A stretch of DNA of 64,000 nucleotides from CAVPGP01 sp963718065. GTDB lineage: Bacteria; Actinomycetota; Thermoleophilia; Gaiellales; Gaiellaceae. The notes below the pieces were generated by a model, which was not told the DNA's origin, ran no database searches, and saw only the letters and a list, made by a program, of their open reading frames with translations. The stretch is from assembly GCA_963718065.1 (NCBI GenBank), contig CAVQYE010000019.1, forward strand, positions 124,001 to 188,000. Direction: 5' to 3'. The position numbers and the translations under genes were made by a program. Position 1 is the stretch's first letter. Every line of letters starts with the position of its first letter. Positions 36,111 to 45,055 of the stretch are shown one piece after another.

Positions 36111-36906
36111 CGCGCTCGTCCTCTACCGTCGCCTCCTGGGTGCGCAGCTGCGCTCGCAGCTCCAGTACCGCGCGTCGTTCGCGCTCGACGTCGCCGGAGC
36201 GTTCCTCATCTCGTTCGTCGACTTCCTCGCGGTGGTCGTGATCTTCCACAACGTCCCGCGGCTCTCGGTGTGGAGCATCCACGAGGTCGCGTTTCTCTAT
36301 GCGATGTCCGCGATCTCGTTCGCGCTGACCGACGTCGTGATCGGCTACCTCGACGTCTTCCCGCAGCGGATCCGGGACGGCAGCTTCGACATTCTCCTGA
36401 TCCGGCCCCGCAGCACCCTCTTTCAGGTCGTCACCTCCGAGCTGAGCCTCCGGAAGATCGGCAAGCTGCTTCAGGGAGCGGTTGTCCTCGTCTATGCGCT
36501 CGGCGGCGTGAACATCGACTGGAGTGTCGGCCGAGCGGTCGTCCTCGCCTTGATGGTCCCGTCCGGTGCACTCATCTTCGGGGCGGTCTGGATCGCCGGC
36601 TCGTGCCTCGCCTTCTGGTCGACCGAAGGGGGCGAGTTCACGAACGGGTTCACGTACGGCGGCCAGTTCCTCGCGCAGTACCCGATCGACATCTACGGAG
36701 CCTGGCTGCGCCGGTTTCTCGCGTACCTCGTGCCGATGGCGTTCGTCTGCTACTTCCCGGCGCTCTACATCCTCGGCAAGGACGACCCGCTCGGCCTGCC
36801 GCGCGTCTTGCAGTTCCTCTCGCCTGTCGTCGCCGTGACGGCCGCGTGCGTGGCCGGCTCGATGTGGCGCGCCGCCGTCCGGCGCTACCGGAGCACCGGC
36901 AGTTGA
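36103..36906 (+). CDS. ABC-2 exporter permease, second of two
   Basis: The GTG at 36103 starts VDALVLYRRLLGAQLRSQL, followed by about six helices in 267 residues. IRDGSFDILLIRPRSTLFQV is the paired-permease counterpart of IRDGSIATDLSRPLNPQRYW in the first subunit, so the two arose by duplication. It ends YRSTGS and its TGA overlaps the TTG of the ATPase gene. Together the three genes make a complete exporter. Confidence 0.85.
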   Translation: MVDALVLYRRLLGAQLRSQLQYRASFALDVAGAFLISFVDFLAVVVIFHNVPRLSVWSIHEVAFLYAMSAISFALTDVVIGYLDVFPQRIRDGSFDILLIRPRSTLFQVVTSELSLRKIGKLLQGAVVLVYALGGVNIDWSVGRAVVLALMVPSGALIFGAVWIAGSCLAFWSTEGGEFTNGFTYGGQFLAQYPIDIYGAWLRRFLAYLVPMAFVCYFPALYILGKDDPLGLPRVLQFLSPVVAVTAACVAGSMWRAAVRRYRSTGS

Positions 36907-37835
36907 TCGAGGTCGAAGAGCTCCGCAAGCGGTTCATCGTGCGCGAGGGACGAGTGCGCAGGCGGCGCCGCGCAGTCGAAGCGGTGGCGGGCGTCTCCTT
37001 CTCCGTCGAGCGGGGTGCGCTGCTCGGCTACATCGGTCCGAACGGCGCCGGCAAGTCGACGACGGTGAAGATGCTGACGGGGATCCTCGTCCCCACCGAG
37101 GGCCACGTGCGGGTCGCCGGGCTCGAGCCGTCGCGGCAGCGCATCCAGCTCGCGAAGCGGATGGGAGCGATGTTCGGCCAGCGCGTGCAGCTGTGGTGGG
37201 ACCTCCCGCTGCTCGACTCGTTCGATCTGCTGCGCCACATCTACAAGGTGCCCGCGGAGCGCTACCGCGCGAACCTGGCGGCCTTCCGCGACCTGCTCGA
37301 TCTCGATCCGTTCCTGCGGACGCCGGTCCGCCAGCTGTCGCTCGGGCAGCGGATCCGCGGCGAGCTCGTCGCCTCGCTGCTGCACGACCCAGAGGTCGTC
37401 TTCCTCGACGAGCCGACGATCGGCCTCGACGTCGTCGCGCGGCAGCGGGTGCGGGAGTTCCTGATCGAGATCAACCGCGAGCGCGGCGTGACCGTGATGC
37501 TCACGACGCACGATCTGGCCGACATCGAACGGCTCTGCGAGCGAATCCTGATCATCGACCACGGCAAGCTGATCTACGACGGCGGCATACCCGCGCTGAA
37601 GGAGCGCTACGGCGAGGAGCGAACGCTCGTCATCGACCTCGAGGAGCCGGGGCCACCGCTGGAGATTCCCGGTGCCCGCGTCGAGGAGGTCGACGGGCCG
37701 CGACAGGTCTTGCGCTTTCGCGGGTCGGCGGCCGAGCTGACGGCGGCCGTCGCCGCGCGTGCGCGCATCGTCGATCTGACGATCCGCGAGCCCGAGATCG
37801 AGGAGATCGTCCGGCGGATCTACGAAGGACGCTAG
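36903..37835 (+). CDS. ABC transporter ATPase
   Basis: The start is the TTG at 36903 (TTGA overlap). The protein has GPNGAGKSTTVKMLTG (Walker A), the Q-loop MFGQRVQLWWDLPL, the signature QLSLGQRIRGEL (instead of LSGGQ), VVFLDEPTIGLD (Walker B) and TTHDLADIERL (H-loop). A C-terminal domain of about 70 residues is regulatory or an anchor to the permeases. 310 residues. The modified signature LSLGQ is usual in this exporter family. Confidence 0.92.
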   Translation: MIEVEELRKRFIVREGRVRRRRRAVEAVAGVSFSVERGALLGYIGPNGAGKSTTVKMLTGILVPTEGHVRVAGLEPSRQRIQLAKRMGAMFGQRVQLWWDLPLLDSFDLLRHIYKVPAERYRANLAAFRDLLDLDPFLRTPVRQLSLGQRIRGELVASLLHDPEVVFLDEPTIGLDVVARQRVREFLIEINRERGVTVMLTTHDLADIERLCERILIIDHGKLIYDGGIPALKERYGEERTLVIDLEEPGPPLEIPGARVEEVDGPRQVLRFRGSAAELTAAVAARARIVDLTIREPEIEEIVRRIYEGR

Positions 37836-37844
37836 GAGTTGCTT

Positions 37845-37997
37845 CTAGACGTCGTTGCCGGCGTTGGACGCGAACGGGCACTCGTGATGCGTCGCCGCCG
37901 GGGGCGCGGTGGGCGTCCCGGACGAGCTGGCGACAGCAGGTGCGAATCCCGAGGCGAGCGCGACGGCGGCTGTCAGGCTGAGGAGCACGCGCTTCAC
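37845..37997 (-). CDS. Very small secreted protein (50 aa)
   Basis: The GTG at 37995-37997 gives VKRVLLSLTAAVALASGFAP, a signal peptide with a likely cleavage after AVA, leaving about 28 residues rich in Pro, Thr and His with a single Cys (HHECPFASNAG). The ribosome site is weak. It is convergent with the ATPase gene. Confidence 0.45.
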   Translation of the reverse strand: MKRVLLSLTAAVALASGFAPAVASSSGTPTAPPAATHHECPFASNAGNDV

Positions 37998-38082
37998 GTG
38001 CGGAATGGTACTACATCGACCCTTGCGGCGTCACGCACTCCGACTCATCCTGTGCATGCGGATGAGGGCAGGGGCGACACGT

Positions 38083-38370
38083 ATGCGCTGGTGCGCGAGG
38101 ATCGCCCTCGCCGCCGCGGCCTGCGCTCTTCTCGTCGGCATAGCGGCCGTCTCCGACCACACCTGGAAGAACCACCGGATGCGAGATGCGGACGTCCAGA
38201 CGTGGTACTGCATCAACCGCGGCATCCGCTGCGACGAGCCCCAGACCCCCGATATCGAGGCGTCGTGGCAGCGGCGCGAAGTGGTCTACCGCGCCGGCTT
38301 CGGCATCGCCGCCTCGATCGCCCTCACTGCCGGCGTCGTGCTCGCCGCGTCGCGGCAGCGCCGCGTGTAG
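38083..38370 (+). CDS. Small two-helix membrane protein
   Basis: ATG 38083 lies behind GGCAGGGG. The 95 residues contain a first helix (CARIALAAAACALLVGIAAV), an external loop with two Cys (TWYCINRGIRCDEPQ) and a second helix (AGFGIAASIALTAGVVLAAS) with the basic tail RQRRV. Topology with the Cys pair outside is likely. No family is recognised. It is tail to tail with argS, three bases apart. Confidence 0.6.
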   Translation: MRWCARIALAAAACALLVGIAAVSDHTWKNHRMRDADVQTWYCINRGIRCDEPQTPDIEASWQRREVVYRAGFGIAASIALTAGVVLAASRQRRV

Positions 38371-38373
38371 CAC

Positions 38374-39912
38374 TCACATCCGGTCCGGCGCCTCGACCCC
38401 GACGAGGTCGAGGCTGCGGGCGATCACGCTCTGCGTCGCCTTGACGAGCGCGAGCCGGAATGCCTGGTTCGTGCCGCCCTTCTCGGCCAGCACGGTGTGC
38501 TCGTGGTAGAAGCGGTGGAAGTCGTCCGCGAGCCGGATCGCATAGATCGGGATCGCGTGCGGCCCACGCCTTTCGGTCGCTTCGGCGACGACGCCGGGAA
38601 ACTCGGCGAGGCGCTTCACGAGATCTCGCTCCTCGTGCTCGAGCGCCTGGGTCGGCGACGGGCCTGCCTCGACGTCGCCCGCCTCGCGGAAGATGCCCGA
38701 CGCCCGGGCGTGCGAGTACTGCACGTAGTAGACCGGGTTCTTGCGCGACTTCTCCTTGGCGAGGTCGACGTCGATCTCGATCGGCTGGTCGTGCCCGCGG
38801 TCGATCAGGTACCAGCGGGCCGCGTCGATCCCGACCTCGTCGATCAGCTCCTCGAGGAAGACGACGTCGCCGGAGCGCTTCGACATCTTCGCCTGCTCGC
38901 CGCCCTTCGTCAGCGTCACGAGCTGGTAGAGCAGCACCTCGATCCGGTCCGGGTCCAGATCCATCAGCGAGGCGAGCGCCTTCAACCGGCGCAGGTACGC
39001 GTGGTGGTCGTGCCCCAGCACGTACATCAGCCGGTCGAAGCCCCGTCCGAACTTGTCGAGCATGTAGGCGGCGTCGGCGGCGAAGTAGAGGTACGACCCG
39101 TCGCTGGAGCGGATCAGCGGCCGGTCCTTGTCGTCGCCGTGGGCGGACGTGCGCGCCCAGAGAGTGCCCTCGCCCTCGAAGGTGTCCGAGATCCGCTCGA
39201 TCGCCGCGGGGATCTCCGCCTCGAGCGCGCTCTGCAGTGCCCAGCTGTCGAAGTGGATCCGGAAGCGCTCGAGCGTCTCCTCGATCCGCTTCAGCATCGC
39301 CGGCACCGGGTCGCCGTCGACCGCGACGAGGTCGTGCATGTACTCGCCGCCGTACCCGCCCTCGGGCGGCGACTCGCCGCGCCGGATCGCGGCCACCGAC
39401 TCGCGGAAGAGGTCCATCTGCCGGCCGGCGTCGTTGTAGTAGTACTCGCGCTCCACGTCGTGGCCCGCGAACTCCAGCAGCCGCGCCACGGAATCGCCGT
39501 ACGCGCCGTTCCGGGCCGAGGCGACCGTGATCGGGCCGGTCGGGTTGGCCGAGACGAACTCGACCTGGACGCGCTCGGGCTGCTGCGCCGAGCCGGCGCC
39601 GTACTCGGGGCCGACCTCGCCGAGCGCCTCGACGAGGAAGTCGTCGGTGACGAAGAGATTCAGGAAGCCCGGCCCGGCGACCTCGGCCCGCTCCACCTCG
39701 TCCAGGCCGACGACCCGCTCGGCGAGCTCGGCGGCAATCTCACGCGGCGCCCGGCGACGCTCCTTGGCGGTCCGCAGCGCGACGTTCGTGGCGTAGTCGC
39801 CGTGCTCCGACTCCGGCGGCCGCTCGAGCTCGACGGGCGCACCCGCGAGCTCCGCCACGCGCGCGGCGAGGCGGTCGACGGCGTATGCGAATCGTGTCGG
39901 GGCTTCGGCCAT
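38374..39912 (-). CDS. argS: Arginyl-tRNA synthetase
   Basis: ATG 39910-39912 begins MAEAPTRFAYAVDRLAARVA. The class I signatures are SANPTGPITVASARNGAYGD (HIGH region) and QAKMSKRSGDVVFLEELID (KMSKS). The N-terminal additional domain has EHGDYATNVALRTAK. The C-terminal anticodon-binding part ends VIARSLDLVGVEAPDRM. 512 residues, slightly short but complete, with no frame break. It charges tRNA-Arg; one such tRNA lies at 3316. Confidence 0.95.
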   Translation of the reverse strand: MAEAPTRFAYAVDRLAARVAELAGAPVELERPPESEHGDYATNVALRTAKERRRAPREIAAELAERVVGLDEVERAEVAGPGFLNLFVTDDFLVEALGEVGPEYGAGSAQQPERVQVEFVSANPTGPITVASARNGAYGDSVARLLEFAGHDVEREYYYNDAGRQMDLFRESVAAIRRGESPPEGGYGGEYMHDLVAVDGDPVPAMLKRIEETLERFRIHFDSWALQSALEAEIPAAIERISDTFEGEGTLWARTSAHGDDKDRPLIRSSDGSYLYFAADAAYMLDKFGRGFDRLMYVLGHDHHAYLRRLKALASLMDLDPDRIEVLLYQLVTLTKGGEQAKMSKRSGDVVFLEELIDEVGIDAARWYLIDRGHDQPIEIDVDLAKEKSRKNPVYYVQYSHARASGIFREAGDVEAGPSPTQALEHEERDLVKRLAEFPGVVAEATERRGPHAIPIYAIRLADDFHRFYHEHTVLAEKGGTNQAFRLALVKATQSVIARSLDLVGVEAPDRM

Positions 39913-39969
39913 GGCTCTCAAGCTTGCCATGCGCCTTGGCGCGACGGCCGCCGTAGTATCGTGCAGCCT

Positions 39970-40269
39970 GTGGAAGACGTCCCCGAGCGCCGTCTCAACA
40001 TCCAGATGGACTCGGATCACATCGCGGGCGTCTACTCGAACTTCGCGAACATCAGCTTCTCGGACTACGAGTTCACGGTCACGTTCGCCCGCATCGACCA
40101 CGAGGTCGAGGGCAGCGAGGTCCAGGGCATCGTCGTCTCACGGGTCAACATGTCGATGCAGTTCATGAAGGAGCTGCTCGACGCGATGCAGGACTCCTGG
40201 TCGAAGTACACGACGGTGAAGGGGATCCAGGATCTCCCCGAGGCCCCGTCGCGCGGCGACGACAACTAG
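39970..40269 (+). CDS. DUF3467 protein
   Basis: GTG 39970 (an in-frame GTG at 39961 is also possible) gives VEDVPERRLNIQMDSDHIAG. The body matches DUF3467: VYSNFANISFSDYEFTVTFA, VEGSEVQGIVVSRVNMSMQF and MKELLDAMQDSWSKY. About 99 residues. The function of the family is unknown. It starts 57 bases from the divergent argS start, so the two share a promoter region. Confidence 0.8.
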   Translation: MEDVPERRLNIQMDSDHIAGVYSNFANISFSDYEFTVTFARIDHEVEGSEVQGIVVSRVNMSMQFMKELLDAMQDSWSKYTTVKGIQDLPEAPSRGDDN

Positions 40270-40278
40270 CCGCGCGCT

Positions 40279-41490
40279 CTAGCGCCCGTTCTGGCGCTGC
40301 TGCCAGGCCTCGACCATCGCGATCCGCTGCGCGATCGTCGGATGCGTGTCGAGCCACAGGTAGGTCCACGTCGGCGGGTTGGGCTCCGCGAGGCTCGTGT
40401 GCTGGAAGTTCTCGAAGAGCTTCTTGCCCGACTCTGCGTCGCCGGTCGCCTCGAGCGCCGACCAGTCGGCCTCCGCTTCGTAGCGGCGTGAGACGACATT
40501 CTGAAACGGCGCCACGAGAAGGCCGACGACCACGAACGTCAGCACCGCGAGCGGGATCGCGGCCGGCTCACCCATGCCGCCGGCGCGACGGGTCACACGG
40601 GCGACGAGCCAGGCCGCCGGGAAGATGAAGAGTCCCAGCCACGCGAGCGCCTTCCAGATGTGGTCGTGCCGGACGTGGCCGAGCTCGTGCGCCAGGACGA
40701 CGCGCACCTCACCGTGCTTGAGCCGTCCGTCGAGCAGCGTGTCCCAGAGGACGACACGCGTCGACGGCCCGATGCCCACGGTGAAGGCGTTCACCTCCTT
40801 CGTGTAGTTGCTGACCTTCTGCACCGTGACCGGGGTGCCGCTCACGTGCTCGGTCGCCTCCAGCCTCGTCACGTCGGAGCGGTAGTTCACGGGAACCGCC
40901 TTCGTGCCGGCGCCGGCCACCCAGCCATCAAGCAGCGCGAAGCCGACCGCGAGCACCATGAGCACCGCCCCGCCCGCGATCCACCACCGCTCGCCGAGCC
41001 ACCGGGCGAGCGACATCACCAGCACGATCGCGCCGAGGAAGTAGATCGCCTCGAAGGTGAGCACGATCCATGGAGAGAAGAACCAGGCCGCGTAGTCGCC
41101 GGGCGCCAGCCCATGCCGGTGGTCCCACCACTGGAGGACGATCCCGAACGGGAGCGAGACGAACCAGAGCGTGACAAGCGTCAGCATGCCGATGATCACG
41201 CCGGAGCCGATCGGGCCGAGGCCGATGCCCCAGGCGAGGGCCGGCGCCCGCCGGACGAGAACGACCAGCGCGGCGATCGTCGCGATCGTGCCCGCGAGCC
41301 AGACGAGGTGGACGAAACGCGCGTAGCGGTGCGACGCAGCGAGCTGCGCGTTCGTGAAGTAGCGGTGCACGTCGAGACCGCCGACGTCGACGCTCGGCAC
41401 GCTCGTGCGATAGAGCAGGATCGCTACGGCAAGCCAGGCTCCGGCGGCCACGGCTAGCGTTACGCCTCTGCCGATGCGGGTCGCAGTCAT
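40279..41490 (-). CDS. M48 family membrane metalloprotease
   Basis: The 403-residue protein starts MTATRIGRGVTLAVAAGAWL. About seven membrane helices surround a zinc-protease domain with VRVVLAHELGHVRHDHIWK (HExxH) and RRYEAEADWSALEAT (third ligand Glu), as in CAAX protease 1/HtpX relatives. The C-terminus HPTIAQRIAMVEAWQQ is typical of the M48 group. It probably cleaves membrane or signal-peptide-like substrates. Its 5' end overlaps the divergent phosphoesterase start by 17 bases. Confidence 0.88.
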   Translation of the reverse strand: MTATRIGRGVTLAVAAGAWLAVAILLYRTSVPSVDVGGLDVHRYFTNAQLAASHRYARFVHLVWLAGTIATIAALVVLVRRAPALAWGIGLGPIGSGVIIGMLTLVTLWFVSLPFGIVLQWWDHRHGLAPGDYAAWFFSPWIVLTFEAIYFLGAIVLVMSLARWLGERWWIAGGAVLMVLAVGFALLDGWVAGAGTKAVPVNYRSDVTRLEATEHVSGTPVTVQKVSNYTKEVNAFTVGIGPSTRVVLWDTLLDGRLKHGEVRVVLAHELGHVRHDHIWKALAWLGLFIFPAAWLVARVTRRAGGMGEPAAIPLAVLTFVVVGLLVAPFQNVVSRRYEAEADWSALEATGDAESGKKLFENFQHTSLAEPNPPTWTYLWLDTHPTIAQRIAMVEAWQQRQNGR

Positions 41491-42202
41491 CTCGGACGTC
41501 CACGGTAACGCCCACGCGCTGGACGCGGTGCTTCGCGCTGTCGAGGCGGAGGACGTCGACGCCCTCTGGTGCCTCGGCGACGTCGTCGGCTACGGGCCGA
41601 GGCCGAATCGATGCTGCATCACCGTTCAGGCCGCGGCCGACGTCGGACTGCGGGGCAATCACGACCTCGCGTGCCTGGGCCTCCTCGACGTGGAGGACTT
41701 CTCGCCGGACGCGGCCACGAGCGCCCGCTGGACAGCCGGGGTGCTCGAGAACGATGCGCGGCGCTATCTCGAGTCGCTCGGCGAGGAGACGCAGCTCGAC
41801 GCAATCGGCCTCTACCACGGGAGCCCCCGCGATCCCGTCTGGGAGTACGTGCTGAGCGACGGGATCGCGGCGGCGTGCTTCGACGCGGTCGACGACGAGC
41901 TGATCCTCGTCGGGCACAGCCATGTTCCGCTCGGCTACAGCAGCCGCGGCGGGCTCATCGGCGGCGGCCACGCACCGGACGGAACCGAGCTCGATCTCTC
42001 GACCGGACGCTGGCTCCTGAACCCCGGCTCGGTCGGCCAGCCGCGCGACGGGGACGCGCGCGCCGCATGGCTGCTCCTCGACTTCGACGCGAGGATCGCG
42101 AGCTTCCGCCGGGTCGCATACCCGGTCGAGCGGACGCAGACCGAGATCCGCGAGCGCGGGTTGCCCGAGTCACTGGCGCTCCGGCTCGCGCACGGAATCT
42201 GA
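41474..42202 (+). CDS. Metallophosphoesterase (calcineurin-like)
   Basis: ATG 41474 starts MRVAVISDVHGNAHALDAV. The metal motifs are ISDVHGN (DxH), LGDVVGYGP (GDxxxxG), LRGNHDLA (GNHD), YHGSPRD and VGHSHVPL (GHxH). 242 residues of the YfcE/diadenosine-tetraphosphatase-like group. The substrate is unknown; many relatives act on phosphodiesters or nucleotides. Confidence 0.88.
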   Translation: MRVAVISDVHGNAHALDAVLRAVEAEDVDALWCLGDVVGYGPRPNRCCITVQAAADVGLRGNHDLACLGLLDVEDFSPDAATSARWTAGVLENDARRYLESLGEETQLDAIGLYHGSPRDPVWEYVLSDGIAAACFDAVDDELILVGHSHVPLGYSSRGGLIGGGHAPDGTELDLSTGRWLLNPGSVGQPRDGDARAAWLLLDFDARIASFRRVAYPVERTQTEIRERGLPESLALRLAHGI

Positions 42203-42206
42203 TTCG

Positions 42207-42260
42207 CGGCTAGAGCGGCTGAGTCGGCTAGAGCGACTCAGTCGGCTAGAGCGACTGGGC
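42207..42260. repeat. Three tandem 18-base units across the sigma-factor stop codon
   Basis: Units at 42207-42224, 42225-42242 and 42243-42260 all begin CGGCTAGAGCG. The sigma-factor stop codon lies in the third unit, so the last codons and the stop (…SL-stop) are repeated twice more downstream in the same frame. The second unit carries GACTCAGTC. Confidence 0.85.
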
Positions 42261-42854
42261 CGAATCGAGCGGCTGGACGCGCTCGGCGCGCTCGGCCTGA
42301 CTGCTGAACGAGATGCCCTCGCGTCCGAGCGCGAGCGCCACCTCTTCGCGAGCCTTGAAGATCCGCCACTTGACCGTCGCGAGGGTCACCTCGAGCGAGT
42401 CGGCGATCTCGTTGTACGAGAGGCCGACGATGTCACGCAGCAACAGGGCCATCTTCAGGTCGACCGGCAGGGCGTGCACGCCGCGCCAGAGGGCGTCGAT
42501 CGCCTCGACGCGCTCGAACGGCGCGTCGATCACCTCGAGCCCGGGCGCATCCTCGAGCTGGACGTTCGCCCGCGGCCGGCGCTCGTTGGCGCGGAGCTCG
42601 TCGAGCACGCGGTTCTTCGTCACCTGGAAGAGCCAGGTCGTGAACTTCGACCGCGACGAGAAGCGCGGCAGACCCTGGAAGACGCGCAGGAAGACCTCCT
42701 GCGTCAGATCCTCGGCAAGGCTCCGGTCGCCCACGAGCCGGAGCACGTAGTTGTAGACCGGCGTCTCATACATCCGCAGAATGATCGAAAATGCCCGCTC
42801 ATCGCCCTTTTGGGCCTTGCGGAGAATTCCAGGATCGGGCTGCGGGAGTGACAA
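42246..42854 (-). CDS. ECF-type RNA polymerase sigma factor
   Basis: The 202-residue protein has region 2 (ILRMYETPVYNYVLRLVGDR; AEDLTQEVFLRVFQGLPRF; TWLFQVTKNRVLDELR) and region 4 (VDLKMALLLRDIVGLSYNEI; SLEVTLATVKWRIFKARE). Sigma-70 region 4 helix-turn-helix residues are intact. No anti-sigma gene with a zinc motif is adjacent, so its control is not visible. The N-terminus MSLPQPDPGILRKAQKGDE is usual for this group. Confidence 0.92.
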   Translation of the reverse strand: MSLPQPDPGILRKAQKGDERAFSIILRMYETPVYNYVLRLVGDRSLAEDLTQEVFLRVFQGLPRFSSRSKFTTWLFQVTKNRVLDELRANERRPRANVQLEDAPGLEVIDAPFERVEAIDALWRGVHALPVDLKMALLLRDIVGLSYNEIADSLEVTLATVKWRIFKAREEVALALGREGISFSSQAERAERVQPLDSAQSL

Positions 42855-42901
42855 GGTGCGCGGAGTATAGGGCGATCGCCGGAAAGCAGAATCACCCTGG
42901 C

Positions 42902-44368
42902 TTATCTCTTAACGAGAACTTTACGGTGATCCATTACGAGATCATTACCTGACATTTCGGCAGGTTTCGGAAGACCCAGGAACGCGAGTGCCGTCGGGAT
43001 GAGATCGGCGAGGGTCCCGCGCTCGTCCAACGTGAGGCCCGGCTCGGTGACGATCAGCGGCACGAGGCTCGTCGTATGCGCCGTCTGCGGCGTCCCGTCT
43101 GGGTTCAGCATCACCTCGGCGTTGCCGTGGTCGGCGGTGATCAGGCAGACACCGCCCGCCGCAGCGACCGCGTCGACGACCTGCCCGAGGCACGTGTCAG
43201 TGGTCTGCACCGCCTCGACGACTGCGGGGATCACGCCTGTGTGGCCGACCATGTCGGGGTTTGCAAAGTTCACGACGCCGAATCGGTGGCCCGCACCGAT
43301 CTCGGCCGAGAATCGCGCCCCCACCTCGGCGGCGGACATCTCCGGCTTCTGGTCGTAGGTGCCGACCTCGCGCGGGCTCGGCACGAGGATGCGCTCCTCG
43401 CCCGGCCACGGCTGCTCGCGGCCGCCGTTGAAGAAGTACGTCACGTGCGCGTACTTCTCCGTCTCGGCGACGTGGAGCTGGCGCAGGTCGTGCTCGGCGA
43501 GCACCTCGGCCATCGTGTTCGGCACCTCCAGCTCGCCGAAGACGGCCGGGCACTCGATGTCGTCGGCGTAGTGGGTCATCGTCGTCAGGTCGTAGCGCGC
43601 GTCGAGCAGCAGCCGGGAGAGCTGCCGGCCACGGTCGGGGCGGAAGTTGAAGAAGATCACCGTGTCGCCCGGCTCGAGCTTCGCGCGACCGGCGAAGCCC
43701 ACCGGCTCGATGAACTCGTCGGTGACGCCTGCGTCGTAGGAGGCCTGCACCACCTCGAGGACGCCCTGGTCGTGGATGGGCTCGGCAACCCCCGTGATCG
43801 CCTCGAAGGCCTTCTGCGTCCGCTCCCAGCGCTGGTCGCGGTCCATCGCCCAGTAGCGCCCCGAGATGCTGGAGATCCGCTCCTCCGGCAGCTCGGCGAG
43901 GTCCTTGACCGCCGACCAGGGCGACACGTCGCGGCCGTCGGTGAACGCATGGATCCATGTCTTCTCCGGGGCGAAGCGCAGGAGCGCGCGCAGGTGGTCG
44001 ATGTGCGAGTGGACGCCGCCGTACGAGACGAGCCCCAGCAGATGGACGTTCCGCCCCCGCTCGAACGCGGAGACGAGGGCCGGGTTCTCGAAGAAGGAGC
44101 CGTCCTCGATTCCCTTGTTGACGCGCATCAGATCCTGGTAGAGCACCCGCCCCGAGCCGATCGTCAGATGCCCGACCTCGGAGTTCCCCATCTGGCCCGG
44201 CGGCAGGCCGACCGCCGCGCCCGATGCCTCGAGGGTCGTGTGCGGATACGTCGCCCAGAGGCGGTCGAACACCGGCGTGTCCGCGAGCTCGACGGCGTTG
44301 CCCGGCCCGGGCGGGGCGATCCCCCAGCCGTCGAGGATGACGAGGGCTACCGGGGCGCCGCTGCGCAA
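42902..44368 (-). CDS. gpmI: 2,3-bisphosphoglycerate-independent phosphoglycerate mutase
   Basis: The start is taken as the TTG at 44366-44368 (LRSGAPVALVILDGWGIAPP), overlapping tpiA by 22 bases, since no ATG or GTG fits. Motifs are LPPGQMGNSEVGHLTIGSGR (Ser nucleophile and metal), TDGRDVSPWSAVKDL, VNFANPDMVGHTG and LITADHGNAEVML (metal His/Asp). 488 residues, frame intact. It converts 3- to 2-phosphoglycerate and ends the gap-pgk-tpiA-gpmI run. Confidence 0.93.
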   Translation of the reverse strand: MRSGAPVALVILDGWGIAPPGPGNAVELADTPVFDRLWATYPHTTLEASGAAVGLPPGQMGNSEVGHLTIGSGRVLYQDLMRVNKGIEDGSFFENPALVSAFERGRNVHLLGLVSYGGVHSHIDHLRALLRFAPEKTWIHAFTDGRDVSPWSAVKDLAELPEERISSISGRYWAMDRDQRWERTQKAFEAITGVAEPIHDQGVLEVVQASYDAGVTDEFIEPVGFAGRAKLEPGDTVIFFNFRPDRGRQLSRLLLDARYDLTTMTHYADDIECPAVFGELEVPNTMAEVLAEHDLRQLHVAETEKYAHVTYFFNGGREQPWPGEERILVPSPREVGTYDQKPEMSAAEVGARFSAEIGAGHRFGVVNFANPDMVGHTGVIPAVVEAVQTTDTCLGQVVDAVAAAGGVCLITADHGNAEVMLNPDGTPQTAHTTSLVPLIVTEPGLTLDERGTLADLIPTALAFLGLPKPAEMSGNDLVMDHRKVLVKR

Positions 44369-45055
44369 ATCGCCGTGAAGGAGTCGAGATCGAGCGAGGC
44401 GCCCCCGACGAGCGCGCCGTCGATCGACGGGCATCGCGAGGAGCTCGCCGGCGTTCTCCGGCTTGACCGAGCCGCCGTAGAGGACCGGGACGTCGAGGAT
44501 CGACTTGATGAACGCGTGGGCACCGTCGGCAAGCTCCGGCGTCGCGGTCTTTCCCGTCCCGATCGCCCAGACGGGCTCGTACGCGATCACGAGGTTGTCG
44601 GTCTCCGGCGCGGCCTCCGCGATCGCCTCCACCTGCACGCGGAGGACGAGCTCCGTCTGGCCCGACTCGCGCTCCTCCTCGGACTCCCCGACGCATGCGA
44701 TCACGAAGAGACCCGCTTCGAGAGCCGCGACGACGCGGCGGGCGACGGTCTCGTCCGTCTCGCCGAAGTACTGCCGCCGCTCCGAGTGGCCGACGATCGC
44801 CCCGTAGACGCCGAGCTCCTGCAGCATCCCGGGCGAGACCTCGCCGGTGTACGCGCCCTCCTGCGCCCAGTGGACGTTCTGCGCGGCGACAGCGATCTCC
44901 GTCCCCGCAAGCAGCTGGACGGCGACCGCGAGCGAGACGTACGGCGGGCAGACGACCACGTCGACGCCGTCGAGGTCGCGGTCCTGCAGGCCCCGGCAGA
45001 ACTCGGCTGTCTCGGCCGGGCCCTTGTACAGCTTCCAGTTGCCGGCGATCAGCAT
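44347..45055 (-). CDS. tpiA: Triose-phosphate isomerase (one frameshift near the end)
   Basis: ATG 45053-45055 overlaps the pgk stop (TGATG). Motifs are LIAGNWKLYKG (Asn, Lys), VYGAIVGHSERRQYFGE (catalytic His), VIAYEPVWAIGTGKTAT (catalytic Glu and mobile loop) and VPVLYGGSVKPENAGELL. A one-base change near 44437 restores SIDGALVGGASLDLDSFTAI and the stop at 44347. About 235 residues, normal length. Confidence 0.93.
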
